The position numbers and the translations under genes are program-made. From NCBI RefSeq assembly GCF_028689785.1, contig NZ_JAQVCN010000002.1, positions 1 through 64,000 on the forward strand: a stretch of DNA of 64,000 nt. Direction: 5' to 3'. This document shows, one piece after another, positions 1 through 7,127 of this stretch; position 1 is the first letter of the stretch; every line of letters begins with the position of its first letter. This stretch comes from Zoogloea sp. (GTDB taxonomy: Bacteria; Pseudomonadota; Gammaproteobacteria; Burkholderiales; Rhodocyclaceae). The notes beneath the pieces were generated by a model, which ran no database searches, had not been told where the DNA came from, and saw only the letters and a list, made by a program, of their open reading frames with translations.

Positions 1-127
1 CCTACTTTGATCGGCTCGGCGTGCCTCGGCTCTCATGACCTCAACGGCTCGAACCGCCCGGTGCGGACCCGCATGCCGGGTGGTGTGGGAGGGGTCGGTC
101 GGCTAAGCTGGCCGCCCCTATCCCGAT
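1..127 (+). mobile_element. 3' end of a group II intron (domains V and VI), left part outside the window
   Basis: Positions 51-86 fold as a domain V hairpin. An 8-bp proximal helix (54-61 with 76-83, one G-U pair) is followed by a two-base bulge (74-75), then a short distal helix (62-65 with 70-73) and a 4-base loop. Positions 87-124 fold as domain VI, with helices 87-90/121-124 and 91-94/115-118. They leave T119 and A120 unpaired, and A120 is a good branch-point candidate 7 nt from a 3' boundary ending AT at 127. From memory, the block from TGGTGTGGGAGGGG to CCCCTATCCCGAT is typical of bacterial group II intron tails. The reverse transcriptase gene would lie to the left. Whether the intron is intact cannot be seen. 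Confidence 0.75.
3..38 (+). CDS. Possible C-terminal tail of the intron-encoded reverse transcriptase/maturase (partial)
   Basis: Reading from base 3 gives YFDRLGVPRLS followed by TGA at 36-38, only 12 nt before the domain V hairpin. Intron-encoded proteins commonly end shortly before domain V, so position and frame fit a maturase C-terminus. Eleven residues are too few for a family assignment, so this is inference from context. The rest of the gene lies outside the window. Confidence 0.35.
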   Translation, partial: YFDRLGVPRLS

Positions 128-221
128 CACTTTGTACCTGTAGGGCGGGGAACCTGCACTGTCTTGTGTCATCAGAAGGACGAGGCCGCGTGGTGGCCGA
201 TCCGGATCAGGAAGAGAAATC

Positions 222-1682
222 ATGCAGACGCTCAAGGAACCCGGCCTGTATAGAACCCAGGCATTTGTGAATGGCTGCTGGCTTGATGCTGATGATCATG
301 CACGCCTGTCGGTCTTTAATCCGGCAACGGGAGCCCTTCTCGGGGACGTGCCGGCCATGGGGGCGGCGGAGACAGGGCGTGCCGTCACTGCTGCTGACGC
401 GGCGCTGCCGGCATGGCGTGGTCTGCTCGCCCGCGATCGGTCGACGATTTTGCAGCGCTGGTTCCGGCTCATTCTGACCCACACCGACGATCTTGCTCGG
501 ATGATGACTCTTGAGCAGGGTAAGCCCTTGGCGGAGGCGCGGGGCGAGGTGGTGTATGCGGCGTCTTTCGTGGAGTGGTTTGCCGAGGAGGCCAAGCGCC
601 TTTACGGCGAGACCATTCCGACGACGGGCATTGATCGTCGCTACATGGTGATCCGTCAGCCAGTGGGGGTCTGTGCTGCGATCACGCCGTGGAACTTCCC
701 GGCGGCGATGATCACCCGCAAGTTGGCGCCGGCCCTGGCCGCTGGCTGTACGGTCGTGGTCAAGCCTGCGGAGCAGACCCCCTTTACCGCGTTGGCCCTG
801 GCTTGGTTGGCAGAGCAGGCGGGATTCCCTCCGGGCGTGTTCAATGTCGTCACCGGCGATCCCGTGGCGATCGGAAGCGTGCTGACATCGAGCCCCGTGG
901 TGCGCAAGCTGTCCTTTACGGGGTCCACCGAGGTCGGCCGTCTCCTCATGGCCCAGTGCGCGCCCACGATCAAGAAGCTCTCCCTTGAACTCGGCGGTAA
1001 TGCGCCCTTTATCGTCTTTGACGATGCGGACATTGATGCTGCTGTGGCAGGGGCGCTGGTCTCCAAGTATCGCAACGCGGGTCAGACCTGTGTTTGCGCC
1101 AACCGGCTGCTGGTGCAGGATTCGGTGTATGACACCTTTGCAGCGAAGCTGGCGGCGGCTGTCGAAGGTCTTAGCGTGGGGAATGGTCTGGAGGCTGGAG
1201 TCAGCGTTGGACCCTTGATTGACGACGAGGCGGTGCGGAAGGTTGAGGCCCATGTGGCGGATGCGCTGGCCGGCGGAGCGCGGGTGCTGACGGGCGGTCG
1301 GCGCCATAAGAGTGGTTCGCGTTTCTACGCGCCGACTGTGTTGGCAGACGTAAAGCAGAGCATGCGTATCGCCCGAGAGGAGACCTTCGGGCCGGTGGCG
1401 CCGCTGTTCCGCTTCCATACCGAAGATGAGGCGATCCTGATGGCTAATGACACCGAGTACGGTCTGGCGGCGTATTTCTATGCGCGGGATGTGGGACGGG
1501 TCTTCCGGGTCGGGGAGGCTCTGGATTACGGCATGGTGGGCATCAACACCGGGCTCATTTCGACAGAGGTGGCGCCCTTTGGGGGTGTCAAACAGTCCGG
1601 CGTGGGGCGTGAGGGTGGCAGGCATGGCATCGACGAATACCTGGAAACCAAATATCTGTGCCTGGGAGGGATAGGACAATGA
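222..1682 (+). CDS. gabD: NAD(P)-dependent succinate-semialdehyde dehydrogenase
   Basis: This 486-residue aldehyde dehydrogenase is full length for the GabD group, which oxidises succinate semialdehyde to succinate at the end of the GABA shunt. Visible motifs are the cofactor-site TPWNFPAA (about residue 155), FTGSTEVG (about 230), the general-base segment LELGGNAPF (about 255) and GQTCVCANR with catalytic Cys290; the second cysteine two residues on is typical of GabD. The ATG follows an AGGAAGAG ribosome site. It overlaps the next gene as ATGA. Another short-chain semialdehyde dehydrogenase cannot be excluded from sequence alone. It is the first gene after the intron boundary, about 95 bp downstream. 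Confidence 0.85.
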   Translation: MQTLKEPGLYRTQAFVNGCWLDADDHARLSVFNPATGALLGDVPAMGAAETGRAVTAADAALPAWRGLLARDRSTILQRWFRLILTHTDDLARMMTLEQGKPLAEARGEVVYAASFVEWFAEEAKRLYGETIPTTGIDRRYMVIRQPVGVCAAITPWNFPAAMITRKLAPALAAGCTVVVKPAEQTPFTALALAWLAEQAGFPPGVFNVVTGDPVAIGSVLTSSPVVRKLSFTGSTEVGRLLMAQCAPTIKKLSLELGGNAPFIVFDDADIDAAVAGALVSKYRNAGQTCVCANRLLVQDSVYDTFAAKLAAAVEGLSVGNGLEAGVSVGPLIDDEAVRKVEAHVADALAGGARVLTGGRRHKSGSRFYAPTVLADVKQSMRIAREETFGPVAPLFRFHTEDEAILMANDTEYGLAAYFYARDVGRVFRVGEALDYGMVGINTGLISTEVAPFGGVKQSGVGREGGRHGIDEYLETKYLCLGGIGQ

Positions 1683-2227
1683 TGCGGCATGCGGGTGCGT
1701 TGCAAGCTTCGGCGTGGGTGATGCGCTTTGCCTCCCTCATTCCGGAGGGCGGAGAGGTTCTTGATTATGCTTGTGGCAGCGGGCGCCATACACGCTGGCT
1801 GGCCAGTAAGGGCTTTCGGGTTGATGCGGTGGACAGGGATGCGGTGGCGCTGGAGTTGCTGGCTGGCGTGCCCCATGTCAAAGCATGGGAGGCCGATCTG
1901 GAGGGCGGCGTCTGGCCCTTCGCCGGCCGTCATTTTGACGCTATCGTGGTGACCAACTATCTGTTCCGGCCGCGCTTGGGGCTGCTTTTGCAGGCGCTCA
2001 ACCATGGTGGCGTGCTGATCTACGAGACCTTCATGATCGGTAATGAACGCTTCGGCAAGCCCAGCAACCCGGACTTCCTGCTGCGTTCCCATGAGCTTTT
2101 CGAGCGGGTGGCGGATGCGTGCACGGTGCTGGCCTACGAGCAGGGAGAGATAACGGAGCCGAAGCCGGCGGTCATCCAACGGATCTGCGCAGTGAAGGGG
2201 CACAACCCCTCACTGCGTCTTCCCTGA
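1679..2227 (+). CDS. Class I SAM-dependent methyltransferase, substrate unknown
   Basis: The 182-residue product has a Rossmann methyltransferase fold. Motif I is LDYACGSGRHTRWL at residues 28-41, an acidic end of strand 2 follows (VDAVDRD), and motif IV is around IVVTNYLFRP. The substrate is not evident. It is close in size and motif to small TehB-like or UbiE-like methyltransferases, but lacks features that would name it. The chosen ATG overlaps the gabD stop by 4 bp and follows a GGGAGGG site, so the two are probably translationally coupled. An in-frame ATG 21 bp upstream would lie inside gabD and has no better ribosome site. The gene ends 10 bp from convergent tesA. Confidence 0.8.
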   Translation: MMRHAGALQASAWVMRFASLIPEGGEVLDYACGSGRHTRWLASKGFRVDAVDRDAVALELLAGVPHVKAWEADLEGGVWPFAGRHFDAIVVTNYLFRPRLGLLLQALNHGGVLIYETFMIGNERFGKPSNPDFLLRSHELFERVADACTVLAYEQGEITEPKPAVIQRICAVKGHNPSLRLP

Positions 2228-2237
2228 TTGGCGGTTT

Positions 2238-2858
2238 TCAGCGGCGCAGCAGCGGGGCGAGTTCCCGCCAGATGGTGTCGAGAATGATGGGTTGGGCGTC
2301 GGCAACCGGATGGATGCCGTCTTGTTGAAAGAGCTGCCGCTTGTCGGCAAAACCTTCCATCATGAAAGGCACTAGCCGGATCTTGTTGCTGCGGGCCAGA
2401 TCCTTGAAGGCGTTTTCAAAGCTGCTGGTGTAGTCGGGCCCATAATTCGGGGGCATGCGCATGCCCACCAGAAGCACCTTGGCCCCGGCTTGCCGGCTTG
2501 CATCGATCATGGCCTGCAGGTTGGCTGCCATGAGCTTTGGCGGCAGGCCGCGCAGACCGTCGTTGGCACCCAGTTCGATGACCACCACGGCAGGCTTGTG
2601 GGCCTGCAGGGCGGCAGGCAGGCGGCTGCGCCCGCCCGAGGTGGTCTCGCCACTGATGCTGGCATTGACCACCTTGTGGGGAAGTTTGGTGTCGGCGATG
2701 CGTTTCTCGAGCAGGCTCGGCCAGGCCTGTTGAATCTGCAATCCATAGCCGGCCGACAGGCTGTCACCCCACACCAGGACTGTGTTCGCCCAGGCTGTTC
2801 CCCCGGCCAGCACAAGGCTGACCAGGGCCGCGTGGAGGATGGTCTTGAGGGTGGGCAT
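2238..2858 (-). CDS. tesA: Periplasmic arylesterase / acyl-CoA thioesterase I, SGNH hydrolase
   Basis: The 206-residue precursor has a Sec signal peptide (hydrophobic residues 7-20, likely cut after AWA at 24) and an SGNH hydrolase domain. Block I is GDSLSAGYG with nucleophile Ser33, block III is GANDG, and the acid-base pair is Asp180/His183 in DGIHP. Family members act as thioesterase I, protease I and lysophospholipase L1 in the periplasm. The start is the ATG giving MPTLKT; an upstream in-frame start would overlap suhB by 23 bp. The gene lies 7 bp downstream of suhB on the same strand, so both are probably cotranscribed. Confidence 0.88.
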   Translation of the reverse strand: MPTLKTILHAALVSLVLAGGTAWANTVLVWGDSLSAGYGLQIQQAWPSLLEKRIADTKLPHKVVNASISGETTSGGRSRLPAALQAHKPAVVVIELGANDGLRGLPPKLMAANLQAMIDASRQAGAKVLLVGMRMPPNYGPDYTSSFENAFKDLARSNKIRLVPFMMEGFADKRQLFQQDGIHPVADAQPIILDTIWRELAPLLRR

Positions 2859-2865
2859 CAGGGCG

Positions 2866-3672
2866 TCAGGCCGGCAGCGCGTCGCCACAGTGACCCTGGA
2901 TCAGCTGCAGCAGCTGGGGAAAGACCTTGGGCGTTCCTGCCACCACGTTGCCGGAGGTCAGGTAGGTGGATTCGCCCGCCAGGTCACTGACCAGGCCGCC
3001 GGCTTCGCTGATCAGCAGGCTGCCAGCGGCCATGTCCCAAGGCGACAGGCCGAACTCCCAGAAGGCGTCGAGGCGGCCGGCTGCCACGTAGGCGAGATCG
3101 AGGGCCGCAGCGCCCGGGCGGCGCAGGCCGGCAGTCTTTTGGGTGAGTTCCTTGAAGATCGCCAGATAGGTGTCAACGTTGCGGAACTGGCGATACGGGA
3201 AGCCCGTGCCCACCAGCGCATCCTGCAGTTTGACGCGCTTGGAGACACGGATGCGCCGGTCGTTCAGAAAGGCGCCGGCACCCTTGGAGGCGGTAAACAT
3301 CTCGTTGCGGTTGGGATCGAACACCACTGCCTGCTCGACCACACCCTTGCGGGCCAGAGCGATCGAGATCGCGTACTGGGGGAAACCGTGCAGGAAATTG
3401 GTGGTGCCGTCGAGGGGGTCGATGATCCACTGGTACTCGGTCTCCGCCTCCGGGCCGGTCTCGCCGGACTCTTCTGCTAAAATGCTGTGGCTCGGATAGG
3501 CCTCGCGGAGCACCTGAATGATGGCTTCTTCGGCAGCCCGATCTACTTCCGTCACAAAATCATTGGGGCTTTTGGTTTCGACACGGATCAGATCCAGGTC
3601 GAGGGAAGCCCGGTTGATGACGGTGGCGGCACGGCGTGCGGCCTTGATGGCGATGTTCAGAGTGGGATGCAT
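2866..3672 (-). CDS. suhB: Inositol-1-monophosphatase family protein SuhB
   Basis: The 268-residue protein belongs to the Mg-dependent, Li-sensitive phosphatase family. Metal ligands are visible at Glu67/Glu68 (LAEESGE) and Asp85-Asp88 (DPLDGTTNF), and a C-terminal WD motif occurs in SPWDMAAG. In E. coli SuhB hydrolyses inositol-1-phosphate in vitro and also joins the rRNA antitermination complex; the same role here is inferred from family and from the conserved suhB/trmJ/isc neighbourhood. The start is MHPTLNIA, the usual N-terminus; the reading frame extends 14 codons further upstream without support. It is divergent from trmJ. Confidence 0.92.
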   Translation of the reverse strand: MHPTLNIAIKAARRAATVINRASLDLDLIRVETKSPNDFVTEVDRAAEEAIIQVLREAYPSHSILAEESGETGPEAETEYQWIIDPLDGTTNFLHGFPQYAISIALARKGVVEQAVVFDPNRNEMFTASKGAGAFLNDRRIRVSKRVKLQDALVGTGFPYRQFRNVDTYLAIFKELTQKTAGLRRPGAAALDLAYVAAGRLDAFWEFGLSPWDMAAGSLLISEAGGLVSDLAGESTYLTSGNVVAGTPKVFPQLLQLIQGHCGDALPA

Positions 3673-3750
3673 GGGTGTCTGGCAAGGTCTGCCGGCCCGG
3701 GCAAAAGGGCCCACCGGTCGACTCTAATTTGGAAAACCGCACATTTTAAT

Positions 3751-4473
3751 ATGAACCTCGATAACGCGCTTGGGCGCGTGCGTGTCGTTCTCTCCAGAAC
3801 CAGTCACCCCGGCAATATCGGCGCAGCGGCCAGGGCCATGAAGACCATGGGTTTGTCGCAACTCGTGCTTGTTGCGCCGCACTGCTTTCCGGACCCGGTG
3901 GCAACGGCTCGGGCGGCCGGTGCCGACGATATCCTCGCCAGCGCGCGGGTGGTGGACACCCTGGCTGAGGCGCTTGAGGGCACCGTCTTTGCTGCAGCCC
4001 TGACGGCCCGCCGCCGGGAGATGGCTGTGCCGATGAAATGGGCGCGGGAAGCTGCCGGAGAGCTGGTGAGCCTTGCCGGCCATGGGGATGTCGCGCTGGT
4101 CTTCGGCAATGAGACCAAGGGGCTCTCCAATGAGGATGTGGCCCTGTGCCACATGCCGGTCAAGGTGCCGGTCAGTGAAAGCTACTCCTCCCTGAACCTC
4201 GGGGCGGCGGTCCAGGTGCTGTGCTACGAACTGCGCATGGCTGCTCTGGATCCGGGCGTGGCGCCCGCGGTGGAGTTTGAGCCGGCGACCCACGAGCAGA
4301 TCGAGGGCTTCTATACCCACCTCGACAGGGCTATCACAGCTAGCGGCTTCTTTAATCCAGAGAACTCCAAGCGCCTCTGGCCACGCCTCCGGCGTCTGTT
4401 TGGGCGTATCCGGCTGGAGAAGGACGAGGTCAACATCCTGCGGGGCATGTTGAGCGCGTTCGAGAAGAAGTAG
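3751..4473 (+). CDS. trmJ: tRNA (cytidine/uridine-32-2'-O)-methyltransferase TrmJ
   Basis: The 240-residue SPOUT methyltransferase carries the three trefoil-knot motifs: an N-terminal RTSHPGNIGAAARAMK, GNETKGLS near residue 120, and SYSSLNLGAAVQ near residue 145. TrmJ 2'-O-methylates residue 32 of several tRNAs as a dimer. The start MNLDNALG is the family N-terminus; the open frame extends 88 codons upstream across suhB, which is not credible as coding. The upstream 78 bp contain an AT-rich segment with a possible TCTAAT -10 at 3723. Its TAG stop is embedded in a predicted IscR-like site. Confidence 0.92.
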   Translation: MNLDNALGRVRVVLSRTSHPGNIGAAARAMKTMGLSQLVLVAPHCFPDPVATARAAGADDILASARVVDTLAEALEGTVFAAALTARRREMAVPMKWAREAAGELVSLAGHGDVALVFGNETKGLSNEDVALCHMPVKVPVSESYSSLNLGAAVQVLCYELRMAALDPGVAPAVEFEPATHEQIEGFYTHLDRAITASGFFNPENSKRLWPRLRRLFGRIRLEKDEVNILRGMLSAFEKK

Positions 4474-4491
4474 ACTAAAATAGTCGGAAAT
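4467..4491 (+). promoter_or_regulatory. Predicted IscR type-1 operator upstream of cysE
   Basis: The central 15 bases GACTAAAATAGTCGG (4473-4487) fit the E. coli type-1 core GACTRWWWYAGTCRR at every position. About 20 of 25 positions fit the full consensus as I recall it. The core is an inverted repeat (GACTA/TAGTC) and contains TAAAAT (4476-4481), a good -10 candidate, although no clear -35 is visible. It overlaps the trmJ stop codon and sits about 70 bp before cysE, where holo-IscR would be expected to repress. Confidence 0.6.
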
Positions 4492-4500
4492 ACGATGGGT

Positions 4501-4518
4501 GGCACCCGACCGGGTGCC
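4501..4518 (+). promoter_or_regulatory. Hairpin in the cysE leader
   Basis: GGCACCCG (4501-4508) and CGGGTGCC (4511-4518) form an exact 8-bp inverted repeat around a two-base spacer, 42 bases before the cysE start. No U-run follows, so it is not a standard intrinsic terminator. It may be a leader hairpin or a trmJ mRNA 3' end; its role is unknown. Confidence 0.4.
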
Positions 4519-4559
4519 CGGCCCTTACGAAAGCGCATTTAATTTTGGAGTCACTCCCC

Positions 4560-5327
4560 ATGTTCAGTCGTCTGCGTGAAGACGTGGCCAACGTTCTCGA
4601 ACGGGACCCGGCAGCACGCTCCAGGTGGGAGGTGCTCACCTGTTACCCAGGCATGCAAGCCCTCTGGCTGCATCGTTTTGCCCATATGGCCTGGCTGGCC
4701 GGATTTCGCTGGGTTGGTCGCTTCACCAGTCATATGGGGCGGATGCTCACCGGAATCGAGATCCATCCGGGTGCCGTCATCGGTCGGCGGGTGTTCATTG
4801 ATCACGGCATGGGAGTGGTGATCGGCGAGACGGCGGAGGTGGGCGATGACTGCACCATCTACCAGGGGGTAACGCTGGGCGGTACCTCGCTGTATCGGGG
4901 TACGAAGCGCCACCCGACCTTGGGTCGCGGGGTGGTCATTGGTGCCGGCGCCAAGGTGCTGGGAGGGTTTGAGGTGGGTGATGGGGCCAAGGTCGGCTCC
5001 AACGCGGTCGTGGTTAAGCCGGTTCCTGCTGGTGCCACCGCAGTGGGGAATCCGGCGCGAATCATTGAGGCTGGCGGCGGCGATGAGCTCAGCCGGGCAC
5101 GGGAGGCCAAGGCCGAGCAGATGGGGTTCACTGCTTACGGCGTGACCCGGGATATGGATGATCCGGTATCCAAGGCGCTCCATGGGTTGCTTGACCATGC
5201 TGTCGAGACGGATCGACGGCTCCGTGTGCTGGTGGAGAGGCTGGCGGAATCGGGGCTGTGTGTGGATGCGGCGGCAAAGGCGGAGGATGCCTTCGATCCC
5301 CAAGGTCTGGGCAAAATGGTGGACTGA
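4560..5327 (+). CDS. cysE: Serine O-acetyltransferase
   Basis: The 255-residue enzyme transfers acetyl from acetyl-CoA to L-serine, giving O-acetylserine, the precursor of cysteine. An N-terminal helical domain leads into a left-handed beta-helix of hexapeptide repeats, with [16 protein letters not shown], the substrate-loop region GVTLGGT, and [13 protein letters not shown]. The ATG lies 9 bp after TTTGGAG; a TTG five codons upstream would bury that site. It resembles the CysE2 type that precedes isc operons in Azotobacter and other proteobacteria. That position fits cysteine supply for the desulfurases downstream. A C-terminal extension of about 60 residues after the helix is unremarkable. 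Confidence 0.92.
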   Translation: MFSRLREDVANVLERDPAARSRWEVLTCYPGMQALWLHRFAHMAWLAGFRWVGRFTSHMGRMLTGIEIHPGAVIGRRVFIDHGMGVVIGETAEVGDDCTIYQGVTLGGTSLYRGTKRHPTLGRGVVIGAGAKVLGGFEVGDGAKVGSNAVVVKPVPAGATAVGNPARIIEAGGGDELSRAREAKAEQMGFTAYGVTRDMDDPVSKALHGLLDHAVETDRRLRVLVERLAESGLCVDAAAKAEDAFDPQGLGKMVD

Positions 5328-5352
5328 GGGTGGCGTGCCGGGGAGGGGTAAA

Positions 5353-5377
5353 ATAGTTGATTGATTTTGTCGGGTTT
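5353..5377 (+). promoter_or_regulatory. Predicted IscR type-1 operator, distal copy of tandem pair
   Basis: The 25 bases beginning ATAGTTGATTGATTTTGTCG match the remembered type-1 consensus (ATASYYGACTRWWWYAGTCRRSTAT) at all but about three positions. The site covers the likely -35 (TTGATT, 5357-5362) of the iscR promoter. Its centre is 28 bp from that of the second site. Confidence 0.7.
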
Positions 5378-5385
5378 GGTATTGT
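5357..5385 (+). promoter_or_regulatory. Predicted sigma-70 promoter of iscR
   Basis: TTGATT (5357-5362) and TATTGT (5380-5385) are separated by 17 bp, each 4 of 6 to consensus. The -35 lies in the first IscR-like site and the -10 overlaps the start of the second. That geometry suits direct repression by IscR, as in E. coli. Confidence 0.5.
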
Positions 5386-5405
5386 TGACTGAAATATTCA
5401 ACTAT
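5381..5405 (+). promoter_or_regulatory. Predicted IscR type-1 operator, proximal copy of tandem pair
   Basis: The segment ATTGTTGACTGAAATATTCA and the five bases after it fit the 25-position type-1 consensus except for two positions. It is also an imperfect palindrome (TTGACT...ATTCAA). It lies 25 bp before the iscR start and overlaps the predicted transcription start. Two adjacent type-1 sites also occur at E. coli iscR. Confidence 0.7.
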
Positions 5406-5430
5406 TTCTTCATCCAATCCGGGAGCCGAC

Positions 5431-5919
5431 ATGAGACTCACCACCAAAGGTCGTTTTGCTGTTACGGCAATGATCGATCTGGCGCTTCGTTGTGCTGATG
5501 GGCCCGTGACCCTGGCTGGCATCGCCGATCGTCAGAAGATCTCGCTGTCCTACCTGGAGCAGTTGTTCGGTAAGTTGCGTCGTTTCGAACTCGTCAGCAG
5601 CGTTCGTGGCCCTGGTGGCGGATATGCCCTGGCGCGGGAAATGGATGTGATCACGGTGGCCGACATTATTGCGGCGGTCGATGAGCCGCTGGATGCAACC
5701 TCTTGTGGTGGCAAGGAAAACTGCCATGACGAGCATCGTTGTATGACTCATGAGTTGTGGACCAATCTCAACCGGCGGATGTATGAATATCTCCATTCGG
5801 TGACTCTTGCGAGCCTGGTGGAGCAGCAGCGTCAGAAGGCGGGCCCGGTTTCAGTCCTGCGTGACGAGCGCAATACAACGGCTTGCCGCTCGGGTAGCAA
5901 GCTGCCTCTGACAGCCTGA
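5431..5919 (+). CDS. iscR: Fe-S cluster assembly transcriptional regulator IscR
   Basis: This 162-residue Rrf2-family regulator has an N-terminal winged helix (residues 1-60, MRLTTKGRFAV start) with the wing RGPGGGYAL. The [2Fe-2S] ligands are Cys92, Cys98, Cys104 and His107, at the same numbering as E. coli IscR. With cluster bound it represses isc operons at type-1 sites. Without it, it still acts at type-2 sites. Two type-1-like sites precede it, so autoregulation is likely. It lies 103 bp after cysE and 17 bp before the next desulfurase gene. The C-terminal tail after residue 135 is variable in the family. Confidence 0.95.
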   Translation: MRLTTKGRFAVTAMIDLALRCADGPVTLAGIADRQKISLSYLEQLFGKLRRFELVSSVRGPGGGYALAREMDVITVADIIAAVDEPLDATSCGGKENCHDEHRCMTHELWTNLNRRMYEYLHSVTLASLVEQQRQKAGPVSVLRDERNTTACRSGSKLPLTA

Positions 5920-5936
5920 ACTCGCCGGAGTATTCG

Positions 5937-7085
5937 GTGTTTGCGCCGGTCTACCTCGATCACAACGCCACCACCCCGCTCAGTGAAGGGGTGAGGGAGG
6001 CCATGCTGCCCTGGTTGGGTGATCGTTTCGGTAACGCATCGAGCCGGCATGAGTACGGGCGCGCAGCTCGGAAGGCAGTGGAGGAGGCGCGGGCGCAAGT
6101 GGCTGCGGCGGTGAATGCCCACTCCACAGAAGTGATCTTCACGGGGGGCGGGTCGGAAGCGAACAACCTGTTCATCAAAGGCGCGGCGGCCTTCCTCAAG
6201 CCGGGCCTGGTGGCAGTGAGCGCCATCGAACACCCCTGCGTGCGGGAGCCGGCCAGGCAATTGGTGCGTAGCGGGTGGCGCTGCGAAGAAGTTGCAGTGG
6301 ATGGGGTGGGGCGTATCGACCCGGCCGCTTTTGATCGCGTGCTCGCGGAGAAGCCCAGGCTGGTGTCGATCATGTTGGCCAACAACGAAACCGGCGTGAT
6401 CCAGGATGTGGCTACGCTGGCTAAGCGGGTGAAGGCTGCGGGGGGCTGGATGCACTGTGACGCGGTGCAGGGCCTCGGCAAAGTCGATGTGGATTTTCGC
6501 GCCCTCGGGGTGCACGGCCTGACACTTTCGGCCCACAAGATCCAGGGGCCTGTCGGCGTTGGTGCACTGATTGTCGATAAGCGTGTCGAGTTGGCGCCAC
6601 TGGTGGCGGGCGGCGGTCAGGAGCGCAATCTTCGCTCCGGCACTGAGAACGTGATGGCCATTGTGGGGTTTGGGGCGGCTTGTGAGTTGATCTTGCGCGG
6701 CCAGGAAGAGCGCAGCAAGCGGCTTGCCGTATTGCAGGAGATGCTTGAGGCGGGCCTGACGGGCATGGGGGCACGGGTTTTTTCGGCCGGCGCTCCCCGT
6801 CTGGTGAACACCAGTTTTTTCGCGATACCGGGTGTGGATGGTGAAACCCTGGTTGCTAGGCTAGATCGGGCTGGTTTTGCGGTGGCAAGCGGCTCTGCCT
6901 GTTCGAGTGCCCACCCCGAGCCTTCCCATACGCTGATCTCGATGGGTGTTGATGCTGCGCTGGCCCGTGCGGCGGTGCGTGTCAGCCTCGGTGCCACTAG
7001 CACGCGACAGGATGTGATTGGATTTTTGACAGCGCTGGACGAGTGTCTGGCGAGCCTTCGAACGATGACGGCGGTGGCGGTCTAA
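5937..7085 (+). CDS. Cysteine desulfurase, NifS/IscS family (second copy in the isc operon)
   Basis: The 382-residue class V aminotransferase-fold PLP enzyme has ring-stacking His98, Asp175, Schiff-base Lys201 (SAHKIQGP), GGGQERNLRSGT, and persulfide Cys322 in GSACSSAHPEP. All catalytic residues are present, so it should release sulfur from cysteine. It starts at GTG after a CCGGAG site, 17 bp past iscR. It is clearly diverged from IscS just downstream, especially at the C-terminus. NifS, a general desulfurase, or a sulfur donor for tRNA or another pathway are all possible. It is not obviously a recent duplication. Confidence 0.88.
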   Translation: MFAPVYLDHNATTPLSEGVREAMLPWLGDRFGNASSRHEYGRAARKAVEEARAQVAAAVNAHSTEVIFTGGGSEANNLFIKGAAAFLKPGLVAVSAIEHPCVREPARQLVRSGWRCEEVAVDGVGRIDPAAFDRVLAEKPRLVSIMLANNETGVIQDVATLAKRVKAAGGWMHCDAVQGLGKVDVDFRALGVHGLTLSAHKIQGPVGVGALIVDKRVELAPLVAGGGQERNLRSGTENVMAIVGFGAACELILRGQEERSKRLAVLQEMLEAGLTGMGARVFSAGAPRLVNTSFFAIPGVDGETLVARLDRAGFAVASGSACSSAHPEPSHTLISMGVDAALARAAVRVSLGATSTRQDVIGFLTALDECLASLRTMTAVAV

Positions 7086-7127
7086 GTTTGTGGAATGACT
7101 CAATTTTGCAGTACGGAGAAGATGAAG

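Noticed and set aside
41..235. Small frames across the intron tail
   Set aside because: They run through the domain V/VI hairpins and have no ribosome site or homologue I recognise.
207..1679. Long minus-strand open frame (490 codons) opposite gabD
   Set aside because: It mirrors the GC-rich gabD frame, has no domain or ribosome site, and is His/Arg-rich as antisense frames usually are.
7095..7127. N-terminal extension of IscS by 11 codons
   Set aside because: The extension is not conserved in the family and lacks a ribosome site, whereas GGAG lies 9 bp before the internal ATG.
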